Below, in pieces: positions 26,238-32,795 of a stretch of 32,795 bases of DNA. The notes below the pieces were generated by a model. That model was not told the origin of the DNA, searched no databases, and worked only from the letters and a program-made list of their open reading frames with translations. Each line of letters opens with the position of its first letter. Position 1 is the stretch's first letter. The translations under genes were made by a program, and so were the position numbers. The stretch spans positions 1 through 32,795 of the forward strand of contig RKQB01000008.1 in the NCBI GenBank assembly GCA_003797895.1. The letters are read 5' to 3'. This DNA comes from Cyclobacteriaceae bacterium YHN15. Lineage in GTDB: Bacteria; Bacteroidota; Bacteroidia; Cytophagales; Cyclobacteriaceae.

Positions 26238-26960
26238 ATGATAAGAGCCATAATTATTGATGATGAGCCCAAATCCATTCAATCTCTGGAATGGGATTTG
26301 AATTATTTTTCGGATCAGATTGATGTTGTCGGTACTTTTTCCAATGTAATCGATGCTATCAGAAAAATTGATGGATTAAAGCCTGACGTGGTTTTTTTAG
26401 ATATTGAGATGCCTGAAATGGACGGGTTTCAGTTTTTGGAGTTTTTCAAGGACAGAACATTTGAGGTGATATTTGTAACTGCTTATGCGGAACATGCCAT
26501 ACACGCCATCAAGAAAAGTGCTCTTGATTATTTATTGAAACCTATTGAAAAAGAAGATTTGAGCCTGGCAGTTCAAAAAATAAGTCAGAATAAGAAAAAA
26601 AGAGATCTGGCTGAGGTTTTTCAAAATGAAAAAATGGTCTTTCAGGGAACAAGACTGAAAATCAATTCAGATGATAAGATGGTTTTTTTGGATCCTGCTG
26701 ATATTGTTTATTGTGAAAGCGATGGAAGTTATTCCAGGATTATGACCGAAAATAATGGTGTGGTGTATATTTCCAAAAAATTGAAGTACCTTGAGGAAAT
26801 GCTTCCCAATGAATTGTTTTACAGAATTCACAACAGCTATTTGATCAATCTTCGAAAAGTAAGTCTATTTGAAAAAGGCAGTTCCAAAGTAGTGTTGGTA
26901 TCAGGAATTTCATTGCCGGTTGCAAGATCAAAAAAGTCTGGGTTTTTAAGCCGTTTTTAA
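26238..26960 (+). CDS. LytTR-family response regulator
   Basis: A 240-residue transcription regulator. The receiver domain (about 3-118) has the acidic pair in IIIDDEP, phospho-acceptor Asp55 in FLDIEMPEMDG and the KP lysine in YLLKPIEKED. The LytTR DNA-binding domain (about 138-238) shows DIVYCESDGSYSRI, LFYRIHNSYLINLRKV and LPVARSKKSGF. LytTR proteins bind pairs of short direct repeats about two helical turns apart, and sites of that shape lie upstream of the four transcription units to the right. It is followed after 10 bp by its likely partner kinase, so the two form an operon. Confidence 0.95.
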   Translation: MIRAIIIDDEPKSIQSLEWDLNYFSDQIDVVGTFSNVIDAIRKIDGLKPDVVFLDIEMPEMDGFQFLEFFKDRTFEVIFVTAYAEHAIHAIKKSALDYLLKPIEKEDLSLAVQKISQNKKKRDLAEVFQNEKMVFQGTRLKINSDDKMVFLDPADIVYCESDGSYSRIMTENNGVVYISKKLKYLEEMLPNELFYRIHNSYLINLRKVSLFEKGSSKVVLVSGISLPVARSKKSGFLSRF

Positions 26961-26970
26961 GATAATTGCT

Positions 26971-28503
26971 ATGTTGGATACTGAGAAGACAGGTTTATGG
27001 ATGTCAGTTCTTGAAAACAGTAATTTCAACGGTTTGGGTTGGGCGGTCACCAGTATCCTGTTTTACCTGTCACTTTATCATTTCTTTTTGTATATCAAAA
27101 ACAGGGAAAATTTTTACCTTTTTTACAGTATTTATGCTTTTATCAATGCTGTAAATCTAATCAAAAGGGTAAAAGGGGTTTTTGTTGAGGACATATACAA
27201 TGCTTGGCCTGAATTCTTCATTCACGCCAATTTTCCTATTCAGTTTACGAGTTATTTGGTATTTTCTTTCTTCATCATGGAAATCCTGAATTTCCGGAAG
27301 CATTATCCAAAGTTCAGATCTTTTTTCACCAAATATGCATTCGTCATTAGCATTATATTCGGTATTCTGGTAGCAGGCAGGTATTTGTGGGATGGTTACG
27401 ATTTGATGAGGGGTTTTTACATCCTTATTTTCATGCCCATTACCCTTTTATTCACACTTTATGGAATATACCTGGTTGTTGGTATTCCTGAAAAAGTCAA
27501 ATACTATATTTTGACAGGCTTTTTGGTATTGGGAATATTCACCTCTCTATTGGCTTTTTTGACTTTTGGAAAGGATGTCAGCTTCACCAATAAGTATTAC
27601 TACTTATTTTACATCCCTGTATTGGTAGAGAACTTTCTATACACTTTCGCCCTTGCCATCAAACAAAGAGAGGTATATAATGAGAAAATTTCCATTCAGA
27701 AAGATCTCTATGAACAGCTGGAGATGAATGAAAAATTGAGAAGTCAGCTCAATGAAAAATTGAAAGAGGAATTGGTGATCAAGGAAGAAAAAATCTACTC
27801 CCTTGAAGCTGACGCCAAAGAACAGCGGATAGGCAAGTTAAAGGCGGATTATGAAAAGGAAATCACACTGCTTCATCTTCAGTCTCTTAGAAATCAGATG
27901 AATCCTCATTTTATTTTCAATGCTTTGAATTCCATCAAGGTTTATCTCATCGAAAATGACAAGGAAAACGCGGTCACCTACCTCAATAAATTTGCAAAAT
28001 TGATCAGGATGGTGCTGGAAAGTTCGAGGATGTTCAGTATCCCATTGGGAGAGGAACTGGACATTGCCAGGTTGTATGTCAGTCTTGAATCGATCAGGTT
28101 TGAAAAAAGCATTAGATTTGAACTTAATGTGGATGAAGACATAGATCTGTTAAACACTAAAGTCCCCCCGTTAATACTGCAGCCTTTTTTGGAAAATGCG
28201 ATATGGCATGGGCTTACCAGTAAGAAAGGTGAAAAAAGAATAGTCCTCAAGGTTATGAATGACGAGGGAAACCTTATTGTTTCAATCAAAGATAACGGGA
28301 TAGGTAGAAAGAAATCCGAGGAGTTGATGGTCAACAAATCCATAAAAAAACAGTCCCTGGGCATAAAACTCAATTCCGAACGTCTCAGGTATTTCAACGA
28401 TAGTGAAAATGTCAATTATCATTTTGAAATTCTTGACCATAATGCCCAATCAGGTCAGGAAGGTACAGAAGTAGTCCTCTATTTGCATCAGCTGAAAGTC
28501 TGA
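26971..28503 (+). CDS. LytS/YehU-type sensor histidine kinase with multi-helix membrane sensor
   Basis: A 510-residue membrane kinase. The N-terminal about 225 residues hold six or seven hydrophobic helices and resemble the 7TMR-DISM membrane sensor. A charged coiled coil follows (about 230-290, many Glu and Lys). The His_kinase domain has LRNQMNPHFIFNALNSIKVY with phospho-acceptor His313, and a GHKL ATPase domain with ENAIWHGL (N box) and IKDNGIGRKK (G box). This is the usual partner type for LytTR regulators. It lies 10 bp after the regulator gene and surely works with it. The stimulus is unknown; there is no large periplasmic ligand domain. Confidence 0.93.
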   Translation: MLDTEKTGLWMSVLENSNFNGLGWAVTSILFYLSLYHFFLYIKNRENFYLFYSIYAFINAVNLIKRVKGVFVEDIYNAWPEFFIHANFPIQFTSYLVFSFFIMEILNFRKHYPKFRSFFTKYAFVISIIFGILVAGRYLWDGYDLMRGFYILIFMPITLLFTLYGIYLVVGIPEKVKYYILTGFLVLGIFTSLLAFLTFGKDVSFTNKYYYLFYIPVLVENFLYTFALAIKQREVYNEKISIQKDLYEQLEMNEKLRSQLNEKLKEELVIKEEKIYSLEADAKEQRIGKLKADYEKEITLLHLQSLRNQMNPHFIFNALNSIKVYLIENDKENAVTYLNKFAKLIRMVLESSRMFSIPLGEELDIARLYVSLESIRFEKSIRFELNVDEDIDLLNTKVPPLILQPFLENAIWHGLTSKKGEKRIVLKVMNDEGNLIVSIKDNGIGRKKSEELMVNKSIKKQSLGIKLNSERLRYFNDSENVNYHFEILDHNAQSGQEGTEVVLYLHQLKV

Positions 28504-28587
28504 GCATTTATTGAATTCGATCTTTTTTCGGACTCAAAAATTAATCTCAATGGACTCAATCATTTTTTTGCGATATACTCCCGGTAT

Positions 28588-28652
28588 GTTACAATAGTCT
28601 TATCCTGTGGTACAATGGATATATCCTCTTGATTTTTCAGAATCTATATTTG
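28588..28652 (+). promoter_or_regulatory. Direct-repeat regulator site A and promoter
   Basis: Two similar 16-base words, GTTACAATAGTCTTAT (28588) and GGTACAATGGATATAT (28609), start exactly 21 bp apart. The element TATATTTG, a perfect Bacteroidetes -7 box, lies 57 bp after the start of the first repeat (28645-28652). No good -33 TTTG is present at the right distance, as expected for an activator-dependent promoter. The site begins 92 bp before the ATG of the lipoprotein gene at 28680. Confidence 0.7.
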
Positions 28653-28679
28653 CTATCATTTTTATTTAACCTGGCAATA

Positions 28680-29288
28680 ATGATGATCGAGAAAGCAATA
28701 CGTAAAAGGAAAATTTTCAGAATCCCACCTTGGATAGCCCTTTTGTTGATAGTAGGGTTTTCCTGTCAAAAAAAAGACTCTGCTCAAAAAATAAGTATTG
28801 AAAAATCAGAAGACACGCCTCAAATGTCAATGCAGGACTTGACTTCAATAATACCCATTACCAGAGAACAGCTTAAAAATTGGATTCCGGATCAAATTGG
28901 GGAATATAAAATAATTAAAACCGTCATTGGCTATAAGGAGTCGGCAGACATGAGTGCCATCAAAGGTACCTATAGCCTTCTATCAGATCCATCAAAACAG
29001 GTGGTAATGGAAATCCTTGATGGGGCAGGGCCCGTAGCTTCCGTACTTTTGTCCGGCAGTAACCAAAAATTAAATCTTGATTTTGAGGAACTGAAAGATG
29101 AGGGTTATTCAAAAATATATAAAAGAAATGGCCATAGAGTGTGGGAAGTAGAAAATATAAGAGAACAGACTTCAGAACTTGAATTCATCCATGAAGGTAG
29201 ATTTCTGGTTTCTCTAAAGGGCCAAAATCTCCGAAATGAGGAATTGTGGTCTTTTGCGGAATACCTGGATTTTAAGACCCTCAAATAA
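28680..29288 (+). CDS. Lipoprotein of unknown function
   Basis: A 202-residue lipoprotein: a basic n-region (KAIRKRKIFR), a hydrophobic stretch and the lipobox LLIVGFSC (Cys24) are clear. The mature part has a long linker rich in Ser, Glu and Gln, then a mixed alpha/beta domain from about residue 55 (GEYKIIKTVIGYKES, ending in ELWSFAEYLDF). I do not recognise the family. Two adjacent ATG codons (28680, 28683) are possible starts; a TTG at 28629 would lengthen it but lies inside the promoter. It is the first gene with the direct-repeat site and follows the LytS kinase by 176 bp. Confidence 0.75.
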   Translation: MMIEKAIRKRKIFRIPPWIALLLIVGFSCQKKDSAQKISIEKSEDTPQMSMQDLTSIIPITREQLKNWIPDQIGEYKIIKTVIGYKESADMSAIKGTYSLLSDPSKQVVMEILDGAGPVASVLLSGSNQKLNLDFEELKDEGYSKIYKRNGHRVWEVENIREQTSELEFIHEGRFLVSLKGQNLRNEELWSFAEYLDFKTLK

Positions 29289-29347
29289 GTGGCTTTTGCC
29301 TTCTCTTGTTCCTCGCAATAGACAATTTCAATCCTGCTTGCAAATAC

Positions 29348-29382
29348 CTTATAACTTCTAACTTCAAGCTTCCAACTTCCAA
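29348..29382. repeat. Five tandem heptamers
   Basis: Five consecutive 7-base units on the plus strand: CTTATAA, CTTCTAA, CTTCAAG, CTTCCAA, CTTCCAA. All start with CTT and the fourth and fifth are identical. They lie in the gap between two genes and encode nothing. This resembles the short heptanucleotide intergenic repeats scattered in some bacterial genomes. Confidence 0.7.
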
Positions 29383-29417
29383 CATTTTTCAAAATTATTC
29401 ACAGAATTCAACACGAT

Positions 29418-29482
29418 GTTACAACAGTATTATTCTTTGATACATAATTGATATTGTAAAGGCAGGCAATGAAATAATTTTG
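29418..29482 (+). promoter_or_regulatory. Direct-repeat regulator site B and promoter
   Basis: GTTACAACAGTATTAT (29418) and GATACATAATTGATAT (29439) start 21 bp apart, as in site A. The -7 element TAATTTTG (29475-29482) again begins exactly 57 bp after the first repeat and fits TAnnTTTG perfectly. A TTG at 29454-29456 overlaps the end of the second repeat and may be a weak -33. The site starts 111 bp before the ATG at 29529. Confidence 0.75.
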
Positions 29483-29528
29483 GTTAATCAAACTTTTAAA
29501 TGTCTTACCAATAACAAACTGTATAGAT

Positions 29529-30224
29529 ATGAAGCCTATTCTAATTTTATGTTTTATGTGTTGCTTTTTCTGGGCAAATGCACAAGAAATAACAGGAAAT
29601 ATCAAAAACCATGGAAAATCCGATATGGATATGGTCCTGATGCTATTTGGGATGGATTATCCCGTCTCAATTGGTAAGGTTGATAAAAAAGGTCAGTTTA
29701 CTGCAAACCTAGAGAATCTTAGTTTGGACCAAATACCTGAAGAAAACCTATCCATGTCTATGGGTCCACTTTATTGGAACTTTCATTTTAATTGTAATAA
29801 TTCTGATGCTTTTGGAGAAAATGCAGAAAATTTGGCTGCAAGGCAGGATTTTGTAAGGTTGACTAAGAATGGAGATTGGGCAGGAACGGTCTTTTTGGTT
29901 TCTGACGAAGGCCTAAGACCCTGGATAGAGGATTCAGGATATAACAATGCCATAAAAGGTTCTTTTTATGAGGTGATGTATGTGGTAGATGATGTGAGCT
30001 TGAATATGACCTGCAACAGCAGTGTCTATGCAGCCGATAATGAAGAGGTGGAAACAGAATACCGTTTCGATATTGAGTTGAAGAAGGGCTTCAATTGGGT
30101 AGAATATACCATTGAAGAAGTGTATGAAACAGATCCAAATATAAGGGCGTCTTTTCCTTCCAAGGTAACCATCAGCAATGTGAAAGATCCTTCCAAAATG
30201 CTTTGGGTGGGTACTTATTATTAA
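29529..30224 (+). CDS. Secreted protein, paralogue of the 31001 gene
   Basis: A 231-residue exported protein with a Sec signal peptide ending in FFWANAQ (about residue 19). The mature part looks all-beta. Its end (FDIELKKGFNWVEYTIEEVY followed by FPSKVTISNV and MLWVGTYY) aligns with the end of the 245-residue protein encoded at 31001 (FELELEKGWNIVQYEIEEVF, FPEVIKVTKL, LIWVQIKP), so the two are paralogues. The N-terminal halves match more weakly, both starting with a short beta-sandwich-like Gly-rich block. I do not recognise a named family. It shares a transcription unit with the next gene (19 bp gap) and is preceded by the direct-repeat site B. Confidence 0.75.
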   Translation: MKPILILCFMCCFFWANAQEITGNIKNHGKSDMDMVLMLFGMDYPVSIGKVDKKGQFTANLENLSLDQIPEENLSMSMGPLYWNFHFNCNNSDAFGENAENLAARQDFVRLTKNGDWAGTVFLVSDEGLRPWIEDSGYNNAIKGSFYEVMYVVDDVSLNMTCNSSVYAADNEEVETEYRFDIELKKGFNWVEYTIEEVYETDPNIRASFPSKVTISNVKDPSKMLWVGTYY

Positions 30225-30243
30225 TGCCTTAAATTTTATCAAA

Positions 30244-30801
30244 ATGAAAAAATTATTAATGATTAACTGGGCGCTTCTTGCTGTGATGGTATTCCTAACA
30301 ATTTCAGGTTGCGGAAGCAAAGATGGTGATGATGATATGGATCCTATTGATGCCAACAATTCAGGATATTTTCTAAAGGCAAAAGTCGATGGAAAAGTTG
30401 TTGAGTTTAAAACCGAAACATTGTTAAGTGTCGAGATCGAATCTTCTTTACCAGGTGTATATAATCTGTCTTTGTCGGGTGGAAGACAAGTAAGCAACCA
30501 ATCTGCTTTAGAGGAAGTTATAACAATTATATTGACGGAAACAACCCCCATTACCGAAAAAAGTTATACTGGACTTGTACCATTTGAAACTGGTTTTAAA
30601 GGGGTTCTTCTTGGATACTCCTTGGAAGTTGAAGAAAAAGCTTATATCACAGATGTTAATGATCCAAATGTAAATCTTCAAATAACTGAGATAAAGGACA
30701 CTTCTGTTAAAGGTAAGTTCAGTGGGGTGGTCATAGAATTTCTCAGCGGTGAGACCAAAACCATAACTGAAGGAGAGTTTTTTGCGCCGAGACGAAATTG
30801 A
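30244..30801 (+). CDS. Small lipoprotein, possibly DUF6252-like
   Basis: A 185-residue lipoprotein with lipobox LTISGC (Cys23) followed by an acidic linker rich in Asp. The body begins YFLKAKVDGKVVEFKTE and continues with alternating hydrophobic strands, a layout seen in small Bacteroidetes lipoproteins of the DUF6252 kind; the match is by pattern only. It lies 19 bp after the 231-residue protein and has no promoter site of its own, so it is cotranscribed. A strong terminator follows 46 bp after the stop. Confidence 0.72.
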   Translation: MKKLLMINWALLAVMVFLTISGCGSKDGDDDMDPIDANNSGYFLKAKVDGKVVEFKTETLLSVEIESSLPGVYNLSLSGGRQVSNQSALEEVITIILTETTPITEKSYTGLVPFETGFKGVLLGYSLEVEEKAYITDVNDPNVNLQITEIKDTSVKGKFSGVVIEFLSGETKTITEGEFFAPRRN

Positions 30802-30847
30802 TTTTTGAGGGTAACTATTTAATTGAAACTTAAACATTGATTCCCCT

Positions 30848-30879
30848 AACCTGTCCATAAGATTGGGCAGGTTTTTTTA
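30848..30879 (+). terminator. Rho-independent terminator
   Basis: AACCTGTCCA and TGGGCAGGTT pair over 10 bp (one G-U) around the 6-base loop TAAGAT, followed by an unbroken T run. It ends the two-gene unit of the secreted protein and the small lipoprotein. The next direct-repeat site starts only 5 bp further on. Confidence 0.9.
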
Positions 30880-30883
30880 TGAT

Positions 30884-30948
30884 GTTACATCTGTAATACT
30901 CATTGATAAAACTCTTATATTCTTCCGAACAGGTGTTCTTTAGTTTAC
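30884..30948 (+). promoter_or_regulatory. Direct-repeat regulator site C and promoter
   Basis: GTTACATCTGTAATAC (30884) and GATAAAACTCTTATAT (30905) start 21 bp apart. At the 57-bp offset lies TAGTTTAC (30941-30948), which matches the TAnnTTT part of the -7 consensus but not the final G. The site begins 117 bp before the ATG at 31001. It is the most degenerate second half of the four. Confidence 0.65.
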
Positions 30949-31000
30949 ATTTTAATACAGAAATATGAGGATGATGATTTGAATAACTAATGAGAAAATT

Positions 31001-31738
31001 ATGAAAACTATATATTTGCTATTATCCCTTTCGATTTTAAACTTACATCTGGTGGCTGTTGCCCAGGGGACCTTATCAGGCATTATCTCTGATTATACAG
31101 ATGGAAAAGGTCTGATCATTTCTCATGACATCGTAACAGGGGATAAATACACTTGGGGTTCAATTGATGATGAAGGTTTGATTTCAATTCCTTTGTCATA
31201 TAATTACTTGGATAAGATCAAAAAAATGGCTGCTAAAGCGGAGAAAAAAGCACCTAAAGGATTTACCTTAAAATTGCCAACAGTCGAACATACTTTTACA
31301 TGTAGGTATCCTGACATTGAATTTGAAAATCCACAATCAATCCTATCCGGTTTACCTGACTTAAAGCTTACAAACAATAAGAAAAAAGCGGAGAACGGAA
31401 GTATTTACGCAGTGAACAACCCAATCATTGCAAGTTGGCTGCATAATGATCAAAAAGGGGATATTGGATTAGGGTATTATTTATTATTTTATTTGGCTGA
31501 GGAAAAAGCATCTACAAAAGGGACCTGTATGGTTCCAACTTATACTGGCTTAGGGGAGGAAAATTATGATAAGTTTACACTTTTTGAACTTGAGTTGGAA
31601 AAAGGCTGGAATATTGTCCAATACGAAATCGAAGAGGTTTTTGAATCAAAGCATGGAGGTGTTTTTCCAGAAGTCATCAAAGTAACAAAACTGGAAAATT
31701 TGCCTTATGATCTAATTTGGGTTCAGATCAAACCATAA
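31001..31738 (+). CDS. Secreted protein, paralogue of the 29529 gene
   Basis: A 245-residue exported protein with a Sec signal peptide ending in LVAVAQ (about residue 22). It is homologous to the 231-residue protein at 29529: both share the C-terminal module LELEKGWNIVQYEIEEVFES, a region with FPEVIKV, and a closing (L/M)(I/L)WV segment. The opening GTLSGIISDYTDGKGLIISH recalls a beta-sandwich start. No named family recognised and no catalytic pattern visible, so a structural or binding role is more likely than an enzyme. It has its own direct-repeat site and its own terminator, so it is a single-gene unit. Confidence 0.75.
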   Translation: MKTIYLLLSLSILNLHLVAVAQGTLSGIISDYTDGKGLIISHDIVTGDKYTWGSIDDEGLISIPLSYNYLDKIKKMAAKAEKKAPKGFTLKLPTVEHTFTCRYPDIEFENPQSILSGLPDLKLTNNKKKAENGSIYAVNNPIIASWLHNDQKGDIGLGYYLLFYLAEEKASTKGTCMVPTYTGLGEENYDKFTLFELELEKGWNIVQYEIEEVFESKHGGVFPEVIKVTKLENLPYDLIWVQIKP

Positions 31739-31772
31739 ATTGACATGAATTAATCCGAGGATTTCTAAAAAG

Positions 31773-31804
31773 AGCCAAGGTTTACAGTGAATCCCTGGCT
31801 TTTT
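31773..31804 (+). terminator. Rho-independent terminator after the 31001 gene
   Basis: AGCCAAGG and CCCTGGCT pair over 8 positions with one mismatch around a 12-base loop, followed by TTTT. It lies 35 bp past the stop codon at 31738. Confidence 0.7.
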
Positions 31805-31820
31805 AAAAAATCAGGGTTTT

Positions 31821-31937
31821 TTAAAGCTCTTCCATTCCCATATAAGCCAAAATACCACCCAAAAGGTTTCTGACTTTGTTAAAATCTCTTGTATCCATAA
31901 ATCTCTTTAAACAGGCTTTCTTAAAAAGAAAGTAAAG
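31821..31937 (-). pseudogene. Possible C-terminal remnant of a rhodanese-like gene
   Basis: The minus strand reads about 38 codons with no proper start, including RFMDTRDFNKVRNLLGGILA and ending YMGMEEL before a stop. The stretch FxKVxNLLGGILAY resembles the last helix and strand of rhodanese-type sulfurtransferases (usual form GFxxVxNLxGGIxAW). The frame closes with a stop further upstream, and the active-site loop is missing. The match is short, so this is tentative. Confidence 0.4.
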
Positions 31938-31982
31938 ATAATTTTAAAGCTTGACAATAGATTATTGCGTAAAACCCATTTT

Positions 31983-32047
31983 GTTACAGGATTGCTATTA
32001 TTTGATACATAGGTGATATTCCTTGCAGGAGATGATTTGAATTTTTA
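31983..32047 (+). promoter_or_regulatory. Direct-repeat regulator site D
   Basis: GTTACAGGATTGCTAT (31983) and GATACATAGGTGATAT (32004) start 21 bp apart, and the second half is nearly identical to that of site B. The 57-bp offset holds AATTTTTA (32040-32047), a poor -7 match, so the promoter here may be shifted or weaker. The site begins 113 bp before the ATG at 32096. Confidence 0.68.
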
Positions 32048-32095
32048 GGAGAGATTTCAGGTATACTGGAATCGTAGAATTAAAACCAAATCAGT

Positions 32096-32795
32096 ATGGA
32101 ACCAATTTTACAATTAAGCCCTAGTAAAAAAGCATCCAAAATTTTTTCTCAGTTTGATTTTGGAAATAGCTTTTATAAAGTAAGAAATTCTTTTTTGATG
32201 ATATTTCTTCTCTTACTTCAAACCACCGTCTTTGCTCAGGCACCTACTGTGCCTTCGTCTAATCTCACTTTTACAAACATTGATGGAGATCGGTTTATTG
32301 CAAGGTTTACTCGAGGTAACGGGCAAAATCGATTAATAATCGCCAGTGAGAGTCCGATCACAGCCGTACCTGTCAATGGAGCAGATTATCTAGCCGCAAA
32401 TTTTGGGCTGGGAAATGAAATAAGTCCGGGACAATTTGTAGTGTATAAGGGAACAGCCGATGCTACTTGGCTTTATGGGTTTAATCATTCGACTAATTAC
32501 TATTTAAAGATCTTCGAATACAACGGGTCCAATTTCACCACAGAATATTTGACTGATCAATTTTTAGAAGGATCGATTACTACCCTCACCGGTCCGACAG
32601 TTCAGGCAAGTAATCTTTCTTTCAGCAATATCACGGGGAATTCAATGACCCTGAACTGGACCAATGGAAACGGAACTTCCCGTATGATCGTGGCCAGGGT
32701 AGACACTCCTGTGGATGCTGAGCCTTCGGATTTGACCGGGTATGGGGCAAGCAGTTCTTTTGGAAGTGGAGTTCAGATCAGTCCGGGGAATTTTG
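32096..32795 (+). CDS. Large secreted surface protein with FN3-like repeats (5' part only)
   Basis: The frame is open from the ATG at 32096 to the window edge (233 codons), so the gene continues outside. The N-terminus has an unusually long n-region (about 30 residues) before the hydrophobic segment FLMIFLLLLQ and a cut after VFAQ (residue 48). Two tandem repeats of about 117 residues follow, starting PTVPSSNLTF (50) and PTVQASNLSF (167). Each has the pattern of a fibronectin type III-like module (RFTRGNGQNRLIIA and NWTNGNGTSRMIVA in matching places). Proteins of this build in Bacteroidetes are usually large adhesins or T9SS-secreted surface proteins; the C-terminal signal that would prove it is not in view. 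It has the direct-repeat site D upstream. Confidence 0.8.
   Translation, partial: MEPILQLSPSKKASKIFSQFDFGNSFYKVRNSFLMIFLLLLQTTVFAQAPTVPSSNLTFTNIDGDRFIARFTRGNGQNRLIIASESPITAVPVNGADYLAANFGLGNEISPGQFVVYKGTADATWLYGFNHSTNYYLKIFEYNGSNFTTEYLTDQFLEGSITTLTGPTVQASNLSFSNITGNSMTLNWTNGNGTSRMIVARVDTPVDAEPSDLTGYGASSSFGSGVQISPGNF

Larger units (their letters stand above)
31739..32095. other. Intergenic region with terminator, gene remnant and regulator site
   Basis: This 357-bp gap holds three things, each listed separately: a terminator at 31773-31804, a rhodanese-like remnant on the minus strand at 31821-31937 and the direct-repeat site D at 31983-32019. I see no intact gene in it. Confidence 0.6.

Noticed and set aside
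29934..30551. 205-codon minus-strand frame over the end of the 231-residue protein and the start of the lipoprotein
   Set aside because: It overlaps two genes with clear signal peptides and a shared promoter, and its sequence shows no family pattern.
1..32795. tRNA, rRNA, CRISPR array, insertion sequence or phage genes
   Set aside because: None seen by eye on either strand: no transposase or integrase motifs, no regularly spaced repeats and no cloverleaf-like sequence.

Overview
The window looks like chromosomal DNA from a Bacteroidetes bacterium, most likely a marine or aquatic member of the Cytophagales (Cyclobacteriaceae/Algoriphagus type). This is inferred from several things seen in the sequence: A/T-rich intergenic DNA with few Shine-Dalgarno sequences, many lipoprotein and Sec/Tat signal peptides ending in Ala-Gln or Cys, a hybrid two-component system with regulator propellers, LytTR/LytS signalling, and TAnnTTTG promoter elements. 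No rRNA, tRNA, CRISPR array, insertion sequence or prophage was seen. The window is mostly ordinary chromosome with several small scars of gene loss.

Layout. 1-2849: a type II P-type cation ATPase on the minus strand with its own terminator. 3285-8440: a plus-strand operon of exported catabolic enzymes (sorbosone-dehydrogenase-like propeller fused to cytochrome c, CBM9-like protein, Tat-exported SelA-like PLP enzyme, exported amidohydrolase). It faces a convergent, Tat-exported RidA. 9241-13887: an SRPBCC protein, remnants of DUF1801-like and GNAT genes, an NmrA-like oxidoreductase, a small lipoprotein, a YtcJ-like exported amidohydrolase, and a truncated second copy of the NmrA-like gene. 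13932-16972: a minus-strand group with an ECF-type membrane protein, a phosphoribosyltransferase fused in frame to a Tat-type aldo/keto reductase, and a TraB/GumN protein. 17250-20893: a Tat-exported 5'-nucleotidase-type metallophosphatase, a universal stress protein, a methyltransferase and an ABM monooxygenase. 20955-25985: a PagL-like outer-membrane lipid A deacylase convergent with a large hybrid two-component regulator. 26238-28503: a LytTR response regulator and LytS/YehU-type histidine kinase operon. 28680-32795: small exported proteins and lipoproteins, then the start of a large FN3-like surface protein that runs off the window.

The most striking pattern is at the right end. Each of the four transcription units immediately downstream of the LytTR/LytS operon carries an upstream direct repeat of about 16 bp. 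The two halves (GTTACA... and GATACA...) start exactly 21 bp apart, and the site begins 92-117 bp before the start codon. At three of the four sites a TAnnTTT -7-like element lies exactly 57 bp downstream of the first repeat. This is the geometry expected for LytTR-domain activators. It suggests an undescribed local regulon in which the LytS/LytTR pair controls a block of secreted and surface proteins, two of which are divergent paralogues.

The second point of interest is the left operon together with RidA. A PLP enzyme of the SelA/ammonia-lyase type, an amidohydrolase, a RidA imine deaminase and a c-type-cytochrome-linked dehydrogenase all carry export signals. This points to a periplasmic version of an amino-sugar or amino-acid breakdown route normally found in the cytoplasm.
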